A stretch of DNA of 64,000 nucleotides, taken from contig NZ_QVMG01000001.1 of the NCBI RefSeq assembly GCF_010500925.1, positions 248,001 through 312,000 on the forward strand, given 5' to 3'. The notes below the pieces were generated by a model. It worked only from the letters and a program-made list of their open reading frames with translations. It was not told where the DNA came from and searched no databases. Positions 33,294-42,780 of this stretch are shown here, one piece after another. The number at the start of each line of letters is the position of its first letter. The first letter of the stretch is position 1. Source of the stretch: Parabacteroides sp. 52 (lineage in GTDB: Bacteria > Bacteroidota > Bacteroidia > Bacteroidales > Tannerellaceae). Both the position numbers and the translations under genes were made by a program.

Positions 33294-34262
33294 ATGAACA
33301 GAATATGTAATCTTTTTGGTATCCAATACCCCGTAATACAAGGAGGTATGGTTTGGTGCAGTGGTTGGAAATTAGCTTCGGCAGTAAGTAATGCAGGAGG
33401 TTTAGGCCTCTTGGGGGCTGGCTCTATGCATCCTGAAATGCTTCAGGAACATATCCGGAAATGCCAAAAGGCTACCCCTCATCCATTCGGAGTCAATATC
33501 CCTTTGATGTATCCAGAGGTAGAACGACTCATGGAAATTATTATAGAGGAGAATGTAAAAATTGTTTTCACCTCGGCAGGAAATCCCAAAACATGGACCG
33601 CCTATTTAAAAGAAAAAGGCATTACTGTGGTTCATGTAGTCAGCAGTTCCAAATTTGCTCTCAAATGTGAAGAAGCAGGTGTAGATGCAATCGTTGCCGA
33701 AGGTTTTGAAGCGGGTGGACATAACGGACGGGAAGAGACAAGCACACTTTGCCTGATTCCTGCCGTACGTCAGGCGACCGGTTTACCTCTTATCGCCGCC
33801 GGAGGTATTGCAACAGGAGAAGCCATTGCTGCCGTGAACGCCCTGGGAGCCGAAGGAGTACAGATCGGTACCCGTTTTGCACTCACCCGGGAAAGTTCGG
33901 CTCATCCCGATTTCAAACAACGATGTTTAAACCTGCATGAAGGAGATACCCAATTGCTGTTGAAGCAACTAGCCCCTACCCGATTGGTTAAAAGTCCCTT
34001 TGCAGAAGCAGTAGAAGAGGCGGAAAAAAGAGGTGCTTCTCCGGATGAATTACGTACGCTTCTGGGACATGGGCGGGCAAAGAAAGGCATATTTGAAGGA
34101 AACCTGCAAGAAGGGGAACTGGAGATCGGACAGGTTGCCTCTTTGTTACGGAAAGAAGAAACAGTAAAAGAGGTCATAGATGATCTTATGCAGGGATATA
34201 CCATGGCTCTGAAAAAACTTTCCCTACTCTATACAACATATACTAACAACATAACTATTTAA
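33294..34262 (+). CDS. FMN-dependent nitronate monooxygenase / FabK-like protein
   Basis: A 322-residue TIM-barrel flavoprotein of the family that contains nitronate monooxygenase (2-nitropropane dioxygenase) and the enoyl-ACP reductase FabK. The N-terminus IQYPVIQGGMVWCSG contains the conserved QGGM motif. The phosphate-binding loops of FMN are visible in LIAAGGIATGEAI and GAEGVQIGTRFALT, and the EGFEAGGHNG motif holds the catalytic-region His. FabK would close fatty-acid elongation, while NMO detoxifies nitronates. Reading alone does not separate them. The ATG touches the antiporter stop (TAA-ATG) and the peptidase follows after two bases, so all three are translated from one message. Confidence 0.86.
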   Translation: MNRICNLFGIQYPVIQGGMVWCSGWKLASAVSNAGGLGLLGAGSMHPEMLQEHIRKCQKATPHPFGVNIPLMYPEVERLMEIIIEENVKIVFTSAGNPKTWTAYLKEKGITVVHVVSSSKFALKCEEAGVDAIVAEGFEAGGHNGREETSTLCLIPAVRQATGLPLIAAGGIATGEAIAAVNALGAEGVQIGTRFALTRESSAHPDFKQRCLNLHEGDTQLLLKQLAPTRLVKSPFAEAVEEAEKRGASPDELRTLLGHGRAKKGIFEGNLQEGELEIGQVASLLRKEETVKEVIDDLMQGYTMALKKLSLLYTTYTNNITI

Positions 34263-34264
34263 GC

Positions 34265-36709
34265 ATGAAAAAACATGTTCTATCTCTATGCATTTTAGGT
34301 ATACTTTGGACTTATACTCTAAATGCACAAACTGTTTCTGCAACAGATCCATTGCCCGGCTATACCCAGGCTGAACGCTTTGCCGGTGATAAACTATCCA
34401 CGATGTTATTTTCAACATCAATTGATCCACATTGGTTCAAGAAGGGTAACAACTTCTGGTACGAATACAAGACCAGTAACGGAAAGGCCTGGTACGTAGT
34501 GGATCCCACAGCCAAAACAAAACGTCCCCTATTTGACCTGGATAAGTTGGCCGCTCAATTGACTGAGATTGTAAAAGATCCTTATACAGCTCAACAATTA
34601 CCTATCCAAAAATTGGAAGCCGGAGAAGATGGGCGTTCTTTTACTTTTCAGATCACATCCACCCAGGATGCTAAGAAAGACAGCACTGATAAAAAGAAAG
34701 AGAAAGAAAAAGAAATATTCTTCTTCTCCTACGACTATCCTACCCAAAAGCTTACCCAGTTACAGGATAAAAAGAAAGATCCCAAACATCCGGATTGGGC
34801 TTCCGTTTCTCCGGATGGGAGAATAGTGGTCTATGCCAAAGATCTGAATCTCTATCGTATGTCACGTGAGGACTACGAAAAATTAAAAAAGGATGACAAA
34901 GACAGTACCGTTACCGAGATACAACTGACCACTACCGGGGTCAAGGATTTTGGCTTCGGACAGCCCTATAGCCTTTTGAATACAGACACACTTTGTAATG
35001 GCAAACGCCGGAATGCCGGAGGCATTCTATGGTCGCCCGACTCCCGTCATTTTGCAGTCACCCTAACAGACAGTCGGGCTGTAAAAGACCTGTGGGTTAT
35101 TAACCCGCTGGCTAGTCCCCGCCCTACGTTGGAGTCTTATAAATACCAGATGCCCGGGGAGAAAGAGGCTCCTATCCAATACCTGTATCTGTTCGATATG
35201 AGTAACGATAGTTACAAAGAGATAAAAACTTCAGCCTTTAAAGATCAAACTATCCGACTGGCTCGTCAACCCCGCCTGCAAAAACAACGGGATATGAAAG
35301 ATCAAGCCAATTATTGGCTGGGAGATAACGACCGTTTCTTTCTAACCCGCCTGAGTCGGGATCTGCACCGGGTAGATATATGTGCTTACACCTTAGGGGA
35401 AGATAGCATTCGTCCTCTTATTGAAGAACGCATGAACACCTATATTGAAGTGCGCCCCTTGGCCTCTCTTCATGGAGGAAAAGAACTTATCCATTGGAGT
35501 GAACGCGATGGTTGGGCACATCTTTACCTGTACGACGACAAAGGGAATCTGAAAAACCGGCTGACATCAGGCCCCTGGCATGTAGATGAGATAGTGAAAG
35601 TAGATGAGGCCAAGCGGGTTGTTTACTTCCTGGCCAACGGAAAGGAAAAAGGGGAGAATCCGTATTACGAACACCTCTACCGTGTCAATCTGGATGGCAG
35701 TGGGTTACAAATGGTTTCAGCCGGTGATTACTTCCACGAGGTACATATGGATGATAATGCACAATATATTGTACATAACTACTCACGCATCAATACCGTT
35801 CCTGCCTCTGATCTACTTGATAATACAGGCCGTAAGGTGATGGAACTGGAAAAGAGTGACTTCTCCCAACTGTTTGCGGCCGGTTATCAGTTCCCCGAAC
35901 CATTTAAAGTGAAAGCGAAAGACGGAGTAACAGATTTGTATGGTGTGATGTATAAACCATTCAATTTTGACTCAACCAAGGTATACCCTGTGATCGATTA
36001 TGTGTATCCGGGTCCGCAGGTGGAAGCCACCCGTTATCCGTTTACCCGTATGAGTGTGCGTACAGACCGTTTGGCACAAGCCGGCTTCATCGTGATCTCT
36101 GTCGGAAACCGCGGGGGCCATCCAAGCCGGTCGAAATGGTATCATAATTACGGATATGGTAATTTAAGGGATTACGGCTTAGAGGATCAGAAGGCGGCCA
36201 TTATTCAGTTAGCCGATCAACATAAATTCATCGATATCCATCGAGTAGGCATTCATGGCCATTCAGGAGGCGGTTTTATGTCGACTGCTGCTTTATTACA
36301 GTATCCGGATTTCTTTAAAGTGGGCGTTTCTTGTGCCGGAAATCATGATAATAAGATATACAACCGCTGGTGGAGTGAAACACATCACGGAGTAAAAGAA
36401 GTGGTAAGCGAAAAAGGAGATACGACATTTGTATACAGTATCAAAAGTAATCCCGAACTGGCCAAACAATTGAAAGGTCATTTATTACTTGTTCATGGAG
36501 ACATAGACAACAACGTACATCCGGGTAACACCATGCGGGTCGTTAACGGATTGATTCGTGCCAATAAGCGTTTTGACATGCTCATCCTGCCCCAACAACG
36601 CCACGGATTCAGCGATATGGACGAATACTTTTACTGGCGTATGGTTGATTACTTCTCACAACATCTATTGGGAGAATCTGATCAATCAATTGATATACCC
36701 AAGAGGTAA
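34265..36709 (+). CDS. S9-family prolyl oligopeptidase, DPP IV-like, secreted
   Basis: An 814-residue exported serine peptidase. Residues 1-21 are a signal peptide. Residues about 40-540 form the DPPIV_N beta-propeller (PDWASVSPDGRIVVYAKD, GGILWSPDSRHFAVT, NYWLGDNDRFFLTR). Residues about 570-800 are the alpha/beta-hydrolase domain: catalytic Ser in GIHGHSGGGFMST, Asp in HGDIDNNVHPGN and His in LPQQRHGFSD. Such enzymes remove dipeptides with proline or alanine at position 2. An unusual lysine-rich insert sits at about 140-155. A terminator (36812-36853) follows about 100 bp later. The functional tie to the antiporter and FMN enzyme is not obvious. Confidence 0.92.
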   Translation: MKKHVLSLCILGILWTYTLNAQTVSATDPLPGYTQAERFAGDKLSTMLFSTSIDPHWFKKGNNFWYEYKTSNGKAWYVVDPTAKTKRPLFDLDKLAAQLTEIVKDPYTAQQLPIQKLEAGEDGRSFTFQITSTQDAKKDSTDKKKEKEKEIFFFSYDYPTQKLTQLQDKKKDPKHPDWASVSPDGRIVVYAKDLNLYRMSREDYEKLKKDDKDSTVTEIQLTTTGVKDFGFGQPYSLLNTDTLCNGKRRNAGGILWSPDSRHFAVTLTDSRAVKDLWVINPLASPRPTLESYKYQMPGEKEAPIQYLYLFDMSNDSYKEIKTSAFKDQTIRLARQPRLQKQRDMKDQANYWLGDNDRFFLTRLSRDLHRVDICAYTLGEDSIRPLIEERMNTYIEVRPLASLHGGKELIHWSERDGWAHLYLYDDKGNLKNRLTSGPWHVDEIVKVDEAKRVVYFLANGKEKGENPYYEHLYRVNLDGSGLQMVSAGDYFHEVHMDDNAQYIVHNYSRINTVPASDLLDNTGRKVMELEKSDFSQLFAAGYQFPEPFKVKAKDGVTDLYGVMYKPFNFDSTKVYPVIDYVYPGPQVEATRYPFTRMSVRTDRLAQAGFIVISVGNRGGHPSRSKWYHNYGYGNLRDYGLEDQKAAIIQLADQHKFIDIHRVGIHGHSGGGFMSTAALLQYPDFFKVGVSCAGNHDNKIYNRWWSETHHGVKEVVSEKGDTTFVYSIKSNPELAKQLKGHLLLVHGDIDNNVHPGNTMRVVNGLIRANKRFDMLILPQQRHGFSDMDEYFYWRMVDYFSQHLLGESDQSIDIPKR

Positions 36710-36811
36710 CAAAAAAGATGAAAGATTCTTCTTTTTACGAACAAAAGGTAACAGATGTACTTGAAAAATGAAAATTTAATCATTTGTTGCTTTTCATACA
36801 ATTAAAATAAC

Positions 36812-36853
36812 AAAAAACGCCGACATTTATTGGATATAAATGTTGGCGTTTTT
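36812..36853 (+). terminator. Terminator of the antiporter-peptidase operon
   Basis: AAAAACGCCGACATTTAT pairs with ATAAATGTTGGCGTTTTT (one G-T pair) around a TGGAT loop, ending in a T run. Its 3' arm contains the TTG used as -33 box of the next promoter. Confidence 0.88.
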
Positions 36854-36872
36854 ATTTAATAGAATAACTTTG
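36843..36872 (+). promoter_or_regulatory. Promoter of the EF-hand protein gene, overlapping a terminator
   Basis: TTG (36843-36845), 19 nt, TAACTTTG (36865-36872). The -33 box lies in the 3' arm of the upstream terminator hairpin. The ATG is at 36902. Confidence 0.7.
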
Positions 36873-36901
36873 TTGCTGTTAATTTCTAAAACATAGAAAA
36901 T

Positions 36902-38587
36902 ATGAGAAAAAGATTTACACCTATCTGTTTAGCCATCACGGCCTTACTAACAATGACTTCTGCTATAACGCAGGCACAACAATTGACCGAAAAAGACAAA
37001 ACTATTCTTTCAAAAGAATTAGTACCTGTCATATTTGATCAGGTAAAACAAATCAGTGGTATTGACTTTTTAGGCTTTGCTAAAAACCCTTCCATCGAAA
37101 ATTTTGTAAACTCACCTTTTTTAGTACCTCAAAGTGCACTACGGGCTGATAATGCAGCGCTTACATTCAAACCGGATAGTATAAAGATGGACATTAGTTC
37201 TTTTACTTTAGAAGGTATGCCTGATGGTATTTTAAAAGAAGCGGTATTGAAATTTGACAATTATAAAACCTATTCATCCGAAATAAACGGACAAGCTGTC
37301 GAATTCATTTTACCTGAAAAGATTTATATAGATATTACTGCTAAAATATTAATTCCTATCACCTTTGAAAAAGCCTTTATCTTTACATTTACAACGGAAG
37401 ATGGGGACGGACTTCTTCCGATTAAAAAGATGGATGCTGAATTTGTACTCAGTGATGCTCTGGAAAATCTATTAAAAAGTGTAGGCTTAACTTTTGAAAC
37501 AGGTAAACTCTTCTCATTTACAGAAACAAAGGATGCCAATGGAATCTTCAATTATAATATGGTGATCGAAGATGCTTTGAAGAACATGCTTGAAGAGGAA
37601 ACACCGAATTTGTTGGTTAAGTTAAATATGAAAAATGCAGAAACAAAAGGTACACTGGAAGCTATCCTTGTGGGATTACCGGCAGAAGGTTCAATCAAAG
37701 AAATTCCGATGGGAGATGCTGAAGTATATTTGAGTGAAAGCGGAACTGCTTTTGCCGATTCCATTATTTTCACCACCTATGAAGAAGGTGTTCTGCAAGG
37801 ATACCGTAAACAAAGCAAAAAATTTGAAACCCTAAGTACTTCTAAGTTTTTACAAACGACCACCGACTCCATCCGTACGAAGAAAACAGATCCTTGGACA
37901 TGGTCGGCTACTGAATTTGTAACAGCAAACATAAAATTGACCGATACAAAAGCGGATCTTTCCTCTATTCTCTCTTCCAATGGTATTTTCAATGCTATCT
38001 TAGGAAACTGGTCAAAAGATGCAACCATTACATTTGAATCGGCTGCAGATTTAGACGGTAGCGGAATAATAACGGCAGAGGAAAAAGTAAAAACGATGGA
38101 AATGATTCTTACATACACCGGCGGAGGTGATTGGAATAATCCGATTAATATCATAAACCTGGATATTTCGGCTTTAGATACAGAAGATGAAGAAGAGCCT
38201 ACGATGACTAAAGTGATGAATGTAAAAGCGACTATTCCTTTGACAAAAGAAAATATCATCATTGACTTCTCTCCCATTGTAGAGGGTGAAGCGACTAAAA
38301 TGGCTACAGCCTATTTGTACTCAAATTTGAAAGGTATTGTGACAGATAATGAATCGATCACTATAGATCCGGCGAACTTCTCCATTACCGAAGATGGTAT
38401 TTCTGTTGAGAACTACGAAAACGCCCGTTATTCAATTATTAATATGCAAGGTATCACCTATGCAAACGGACGGATCAAAAGTGCCAGTGAATTTATCTCT
38501 ACAACGAATTTGCCTAAAGGGGCTATTTATGTATTTGTCATAAATGAAAACGGCATAAACAAAACCCTTAAATTCTTAAAGAAGTAA
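36902..38587 (+). CDS. Secreted protein with one EF-hand loop and a T9SS-like C-terminal domain
   Basis: A 561-residue exported protein that I cannot assign to a named family. Residues 1-25 are a signal peptide (ending TQAQQ). The middle is beta-rich and may contain two related halves: LPIKKMDAEFVLSDALENLL and later segments show repeated beta-strand patterns. Residues 383-394, DLDGSGIITAEE, fit the EF-hand calcium loop exactly (D, D, S, T and E at positions 1, 3, 5, 9 and 12). The last 55 residues (YSIINMQG, TTNLPKGAIYVFVI, KTLKFLKK) resemble the type A sorting domain of the type IX secretion system. If so, the protein is displayed on or released from the cell surface. It is monocistronic with its own promoter and terminator. 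Confidence 0.75.
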   Translation: MRKRFTPICLAITALLTMTSAITQAQQLTEKDKTILSKELVPVIFDQVKQISGIDFLGFAKNPSIENFVNSPFLVPQSALRADNAALTFKPDSIKMDISSFTLEGMPDGILKEAVLKFDNYKTYSSEINGQAVEFILPEKIYIDITAKILIPITFEKAFIFTFTTEDGDGLLPIKKMDAEFVLSDALENLLKSVGLTFETGKLFSFTETKDANGIFNYNMVIEDALKNMLEEETPNLLVKLNMKNAETKGTLEAILVGLPAEGSIKEIPMGDAEVYLSESGTAFADSIIFTTYEEGVLQGYRKQSKKFETLSTSKFLQTTTDSIRTKKTDPWTWSATEFVTANIKLTDTKADLSSILSSNGIFNAILGNWSKDATITFESAADLDGSGIITAEEKVKTMEMILTYTGGGDWNNPINIINLDISALDTEDEEEPTMTKVMNVKATIPLTKENIIIDFSPIVEGEATKMATAYLYSNLKGIVTDNESITIDPANFSITEDGISVENYENARYSIINMQGITYANGRIKSASEFISTTNLPKGAIYVFVINENGINKTLKFLKK

Positions 38588-38608
38588 GATTCGAACCTTA
38601 AAAATAAC

Positions 38609-38644
38609 AAAGAGGCTGTCCAAAAAACATCGGACAGCCTCTTT
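38609..38644. terminator. Terminator between convergent genes
   Basis: AAAGAGGCTGTCC (38609-38621) and GGACAGCCTCTTT (38632-38644) form a perfect 13-bp stem followed by TTG and T residues on the plus strand. It ends the EF-hand gene and may also serve the convergent oxidoreductase, which ends at 38667. Confidence 0.88.
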
Positions 38645-38666
38645 TTGTTTGAATAGAACGATCAAA

Positions 38667-40253
38667 TCATTGACCCGCAAGCCAAAGAGACACAGCCTCC
38701 GCACACCTTTCCCCATCGATAGCAGCAGATACGATGCCCCCTGCATATCCGGCACCTTCGCCACAAGGGTATAAGCCTTTGAAGGAGATATGCTGATAAG
38801 TTTCCCGATCACGTAATATGCGAACAGGAGAAGAGGTGCGCGTCTCCACACCAATCATCACAGCCTCATTCGTCAGAAAACCTTTGGACGCATTTCCAAA
38901 ATGACGGAATCCGTCCCGAAGACGGGAAGTTATAAATGAAGGCATCCAGAAATGTAAAGGAGATGCTAACAATCCCGGTGTATATGAGGATACCGGTAAA
39001 TCGAAAGAATTCTTTTTCTGCACAAAGTCATTCATACGTTGAGCCGGAGCGATCTGTTTTCTTCCTCCATTCAACCAGCAGACCTCTTCCATCCGCTCTT
39101 GAAAAGCCATAAGGGCTAGCGGAGAGTCGGATGAAACAGATATCTCCTCCTGTTTCATTAATTCAGAGTAATCTTCCGGGCGGATCTCTACCACCATACC
39201 CGCATTAGCCCAACGGGAGCCCCGATTGGAGGGGGACATTCCATTTACAACGACTTGATTGGAACCACTGGCAGCCGGAACAACAAAACCACCGGGACAC
39301 ATACAGAAAGAATAAACACCCCTCCCATTGGCTTGAGTCACAAAACTATATTCGGCTGCAGGCAGAAACTCTCCCCGCCCTTCTTTTCTATGGTATTGCA
39401 ATTGATCGATCAACTCCTGCGGATGCTCCAGACGAACACCCACAGCAATGCCTTTTGCTTCGATAGCTATTTGTTCCCGATACAGGTATTGATAAACATC
39501 CCGGGCCGAATGACCAGTCGCCAGTATAACCGGTCCATAAATTGATCTGCCCGTATTTGTTTCTATGCCTAAAACCTCTTTATTTCGTATAATCAATCGA
39601 TCCATGCGTGTTTCAAAACAGACCTCTCCACCTGAACGTATAATCTGCTCACGCATATTCTCTATCACCTGCGGCAGTTTATCCGTTCCTATATGCGGGT
39701 GAGCATCGGAGAGAATAGAAGTATTTGCCCCATGCTGACAAAAAACATGCAATATCTTATCTACCGATCCCCGCTTTTTACTCCGGGTATATAATTTACC
39801 ATCCGAATAAGCACCAGCACCTCCTTCGCCAAAAGAATAATTAGATTCAGAATTCACCCTATGTTCCCGGCTAATCAGGGCTATGTCCTTCTTCCTTTCC
39901 CGGACATTTTTCCCCCGCTCGACCACAACAGGACGCAAGCCTAACTCTATCAAGCGAAGAGCAGCAAACAACCCACCGGGACCTGCACCTACCACTACCA
40001 CCGTTTTTTTATCGGATACGTCTTTATATTCCACTTGTGTATATTCCAGTTCTGTCGGATATTCATGAATAAAGACACGCACCTTCAGGTTCACGTAGAT
40101 CGTACGTTGCCGCGCATCAATCGAACGTTTCAAAACACGCACCGCTGTGATACCTGAAAGCATTTCTCCGGTTTCCCGACAAACGACCTGTTTCAATATA
40201 TCCTCATTTACTGCCTGCTCGGGCAGAAGACGCAATTGTAACTCTTTTATCAT
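38667..40253 (-). CDS. FAD-dependent oxidoreductase (COG2509-like)
   Basis: A 528-residue flavoprotein of the uncharacterised FAD-utilising dehydrogenase group. It starts with an 85-residue N-terminal module (LRLLPEQAVNED, then TAVRVLKRSIDARQ), followed by the dinucleotide-binding fold VVVVGAGPGGLFAALRLIELG (about 86-106) with GENVRERKKD-like continuation (VERGKNVRERKKD). Further FAD contacts are PVILATGHSARDV and the C-terminal SSPVRILRD and GLYPCGEGAGYAGGI. Members are found in many Bacteroidetes and Firmicutes. The substrate is unknown. It is the last gene of a run with radA, the lipoprotein and the barrel protein, with a 12-bp gap to the gene upstream. Confidence 0.85.
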   Translation of the reverse strand: MIKELQLRLLPEQAVNEDILKQVVCRETGEMLSGITAVRVLKRSIDARQRTIYVNLKVRVFIHEYPTELEYTQVEYKDVSDKKTVVVVGAGPGGLFAALRLIELGLRPVVVERGKNVRERKKDIALISREHRVNSESNYSFGEGGAGAYSDGKLYTRSKKRGSVDKILHVFCQHGANTSILSDAHPHIGTDKLPQVIENMREQIIRSGGEVCFETRMDRLIIRNKEVLGIETNTGRSIYGPVILATGHSARDVYQYLYREQIAIEAKGIAVGVRLEHPQELIDQLQYHRKEGRGEFLPAAEYSFVTQANGRGVYSFCMCPGGFVVPAASGSNQVVVNGMSPSNRGSRWANAGMVVEIRPEDYSELMKQEEISVSSDSPLALMAFQERMEEVCWLNGGRKQIAPAQRMNDFVQKKNSFDLPVSSYTPGLLASPLHFWMPSFITSRLRDGFRHFGNASKGFLTNEAVMIGVETRTSSPVRILRDRETYQHISFKGLYPCGEGAGYAGGIVSAAIDGERCAEAVSLWLAGQ

Positions 40254-40265
40254 TTCTTCATTTAT

Positions 40266-40955
40266 TTATAAGGGGAGAATATAAAATAGACCACCTTGTA
40301 TGCGCAAACCGCTCCAATCGGGATAGATATCCCGCAGAAAACGGTTCGACTTATCGGTTAATTTCTTCGTAATATCTATTTCATACCCGGCATTGATATT
40401 GAATGCCAAGTTTCCCCACAAACGAACCTGACAACCAATGGCCGGTTCGACAAACAGATTCAGCCCATCCATAGACAGATGATCTTCTTGTTGCAAGACA
40501 CCTTCTAGGTTCAATTCCTCCGACAGTTTTCCATTGTTGAATACCACACCAGCAGTCAGTTGCATATAAGGACGAAAACGATTCTCCTTGGGTAAGATTG
40601 AAATCCGGTAAAAGCTACCCAGGCGAACCCCTTTTGTCCGGAGTGTAAAATGATAAGAACCCGAATAATCCGCTACTCCTTTATTCCCAACGGTGTTCAT
40701 CAGATCCAAGGCAATCCCTGCCTGATGGGTAGGATTAAAGGAATACCCCACCTTCACCTGATGAGTGAAATGTGCCGGAAAATTATCCGTTAGCTTGAGA
40801 TGGGTCAGCGAAGGATTTACTTCCGACAGGACATCCTTTAGGTTCGACATACGAAAGGTGGCATATCCCAGATTGTATTCCAGCGTTAACTCTTGTCCCC
40901 TGCTGGCAAATGCAGTAGCCAGGCAAAGACTTATCAATAAAAAGATTCGTTTCAT
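40266..40955 (-). CDS. Predicted outer-membrane beta-barrel protein
   Basis: A 229-residue exported protein with signal peptide (1-20, ending ASRG) and about eight amphipathic beta strands, consistent with a small outer-membrane barrel (OMP_b-brl type). Strand-like segments include LTLEYNLGYATFRM, HQVKVGYSFNPTHQAGIAL, FRPYMQLTAGVVF and LAFNINAGYEIDI, and the chain ends in a hydrophobic residue pattern LFYILPL. No enzymatic motif is seen. Its start overlaps the end of the 601-residue lipoprotein gene by four bases, so the two are coupled and probably work together at the outer membrane. Confidence 0.75.
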   Translation of the reverse strand: MKRIFLLISLCLATAFASRGQELTLEYNLGYATFRMSNLKDVLSEVNPSLTHLKLTDNFPAHFTHQVKVGYSFNPTHQAGIALDLMNTVGNKGVADYSGSYHFTLRTKGVRLGSFYRISILPKENRFRPYMQLTAGVVFNNGKLSEELNLEGVLQQEDHLSMDGLNLFVEPAIGCQVRLWGNLAFNINAGYEIDITKKLTDKSNRFLRDIYPDWSGLRIQGGLFYILPL

Positions 40956-42757
40956 GGTTGCAGTTCCTTTCCTAAATAAAGTGCATATCCGCTTTCAGAG
41001 ATTAATGTATTACCCAATAACTGACAAGGCCAGGAGTTTATAGACAGGGAATAAACTTCTTGTCCACTTTGGGGATTAAAGATCACAGCCTTGTCATCAC
41101 TGTACAACAACAATAATCCTGATTCGGGGTCTATATTGCTGACCCGCATATGCAACGGGACATTCCAGCGACCAAGCACCGAGCCTTTTACTCCGTCGTA
41201 TTGGGTCAGCTTTCCCCGATGATAAACAAAAAGTTGTTCCGGATGAAGGGGATTCACACACCAGGATTCAAACATTACCGGGATTACCAATTCTCTGTTT
41301 ACCAGGTAATTATCCAACGTCAACACGCCTATCTCTTCCGTATCACGCTCATAATACACAAGCTTTCCGTTCGGTGCAATAAAACTCTGACAGGTATGAT
41401 GGTGCTGCACAGGTAATTCAAACGCATATTCCAAATCACCCAATACAGCATTGTATACATGAAGTTTCATCGGGAAAGTAACAACAGAGAGTAACTTATC
41501 ATCAACCGTCAGTACAGGCTCACCCGTAATCGTACGGTTTTCAGCAAATGGAATGCGGATGACTGTCTGTAAGGTCTTCCCATCCAGAATATTCACAGCT
41601 GGAGTTTCACAGACAAGAATCTTCTCCGAAAAGAGGGAGACTCCATATCCCACAATAAAATCAGGGACACGACATTGTCCCCCCGTTGGTTCCAGAGAAG
41701 GTACCGACCATCCTACCACTATATCTTGCGTACTGGCATACAACTGTTTCAACAGCGGATTATACCCGGTCCTTGTCCAATTCTGGTCAGGAGTGATACA
41801 GGTACCCGGGCTACGGTCTACAACCAAAGCCTCATGGATATCCATATCCTCATTCCGATTTTCCGGGTCAGTTGCCGTAACATGAAAATACAAAAGAGAT
41901 TGCTTCGTACCAAAAGGGAGATAAGGAATACAAAGCGATCGCTCAGGCGAATACTTTACAAGCTCATCCGTTCCTCCCTCCCTGATACTTATCACTGTGT
42001 GGTAGGGATTTGTCCAATGAATAAGAATACTATCCTGTCGGCTGTAATCCATCACTAGATTCAGGCTTTCTCCCGATAAAACCAAGTCACCGCAACGCCA
42101 AGGCTCTCTGCCATCATTGAAATAGGCATACACCTGGAACCAACGCATACCTCCGATATAGGACTGATGCACAAATGATGTTTGCTCTATATCTTTTATA
42201 ATAACCTCTTTTTCACTCAAGGCAGACAATGCATAATGGGTAAAAGCAGAAGCACCTACGGGTGGTTTATCCCAGGAAAGCTCCAGATAACCCGCTGCAT
42301 TGATCCGATGTTTTAACTGGCGAGCCGAATCATTCGGGTCAATAACCTTCAGTGGCCATGTAAAAGTGCCCATATAAGACTCATACCCCATATCTTCTGC
42401 AATACTGCCGCTACCGGTATGCAGATACATCTCACACGTCAAAGTATAATTGCCCTTCTGAAGAGCAAACAAAGAAAGAGGCAAAATGCCTGAACCACCC
42501 GGTTGTTGAATCGTTTGATCACCTATACGGAATAGACAACCCATCGGTTTCAGCCCAGAAGTCTCCAGGTAATAGAAGATTTGTGCATACCGGTCTATAA
42601 CAACCAGGGTATCCCCTGTATTCTCAGCATTCAACACAATCCCCATCTCCACCGGGTTCGAGGGTTTCTCTAAGTCAACATAATTTTCATGAATCTGGTA
42701 TTCACAACTACTCAGCAGCCATACGATGCCGAATAAATAGGAAAGAAATGGTTTCAT
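40952..42757 (-). CDS. Large lipoprotein with Fn3-like and beta-propeller-like parts, unknown function
   Basis: A 601-residue lipoprotein: the signal ends at the lipobox LLSSC (Cys18). Residues about 25-140 form a beta-rich domain, about 145-315 look like two fibronectin type III-like repeats (YLELSWDKPPVGASAFTHY, SILIHWTNPYHTVI), and the C-terminal 270 residues have repeated strands that resemble a beta-propeller (HVYNAVLGDLEYAFELP, GVLTLDNYLVNRELVIP, GVKGSVLGRWNVPLH). No catalytic motif is recognised. It sits 23 bp after radA and overlaps the barrel gene by 4 bp. A surface-exposed or periplasmic binding role is possible. I do not recognise the family. Confidence 0.7.
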   Translation of the reverse strand: MKPFLSYLFGIVWLLSSCEYQIHENYVDLEKPSNPVEMGIVLNAENTGDTLVVIDRYAQIFYYLETSGLKPMGCLFRIGDQTIQQPGGSGILPLSLFALQKGNYTLTCEMYLHTGSGSIAEDMGYESYMGTFTWPLKVIDPNDSARQLKHRINAAGYLELSWDKPPVGASAFTHYALSALSEKEVIIKDIEQTSFVHQSYIGGMRWFQVYAYFNDGREPWRCGDLVLSGESLNLVMDYSRQDSILIHWTNPYHTVISIREGGTDELVKYSPERSLCIPYLPFGTKQSLLYFHVTATDPENRNEDMDIHEALVVDRSPGTCITPDQNWTRTGYNPLLKQLYASTQDIVVGWSVPSLEPTGGQCRVPDFIVGYGVSLFSEKILVCETPAVNILDGKTLQTVIRIPFAENRTITGEPVLTVDDKLLSVVTFPMKLHVYNAVLGDLEYAFELPVQHHHTCQSFIAPNGKLVYYERDTEEIGVLTLDNYLVNRELVIPVMFESWCVNPLHPEQLFVYHRGKLTQYDGVKGSVLGRWNVPLHMRVSNIDPESGLLLLYSDDKAVIFNPQSGQEVYSLSINSWPCQLLGNTLISESGYALYLGKELQP

Positions 42758-42780
42758 TCTTTTTTTTACCTTATTTGTTA

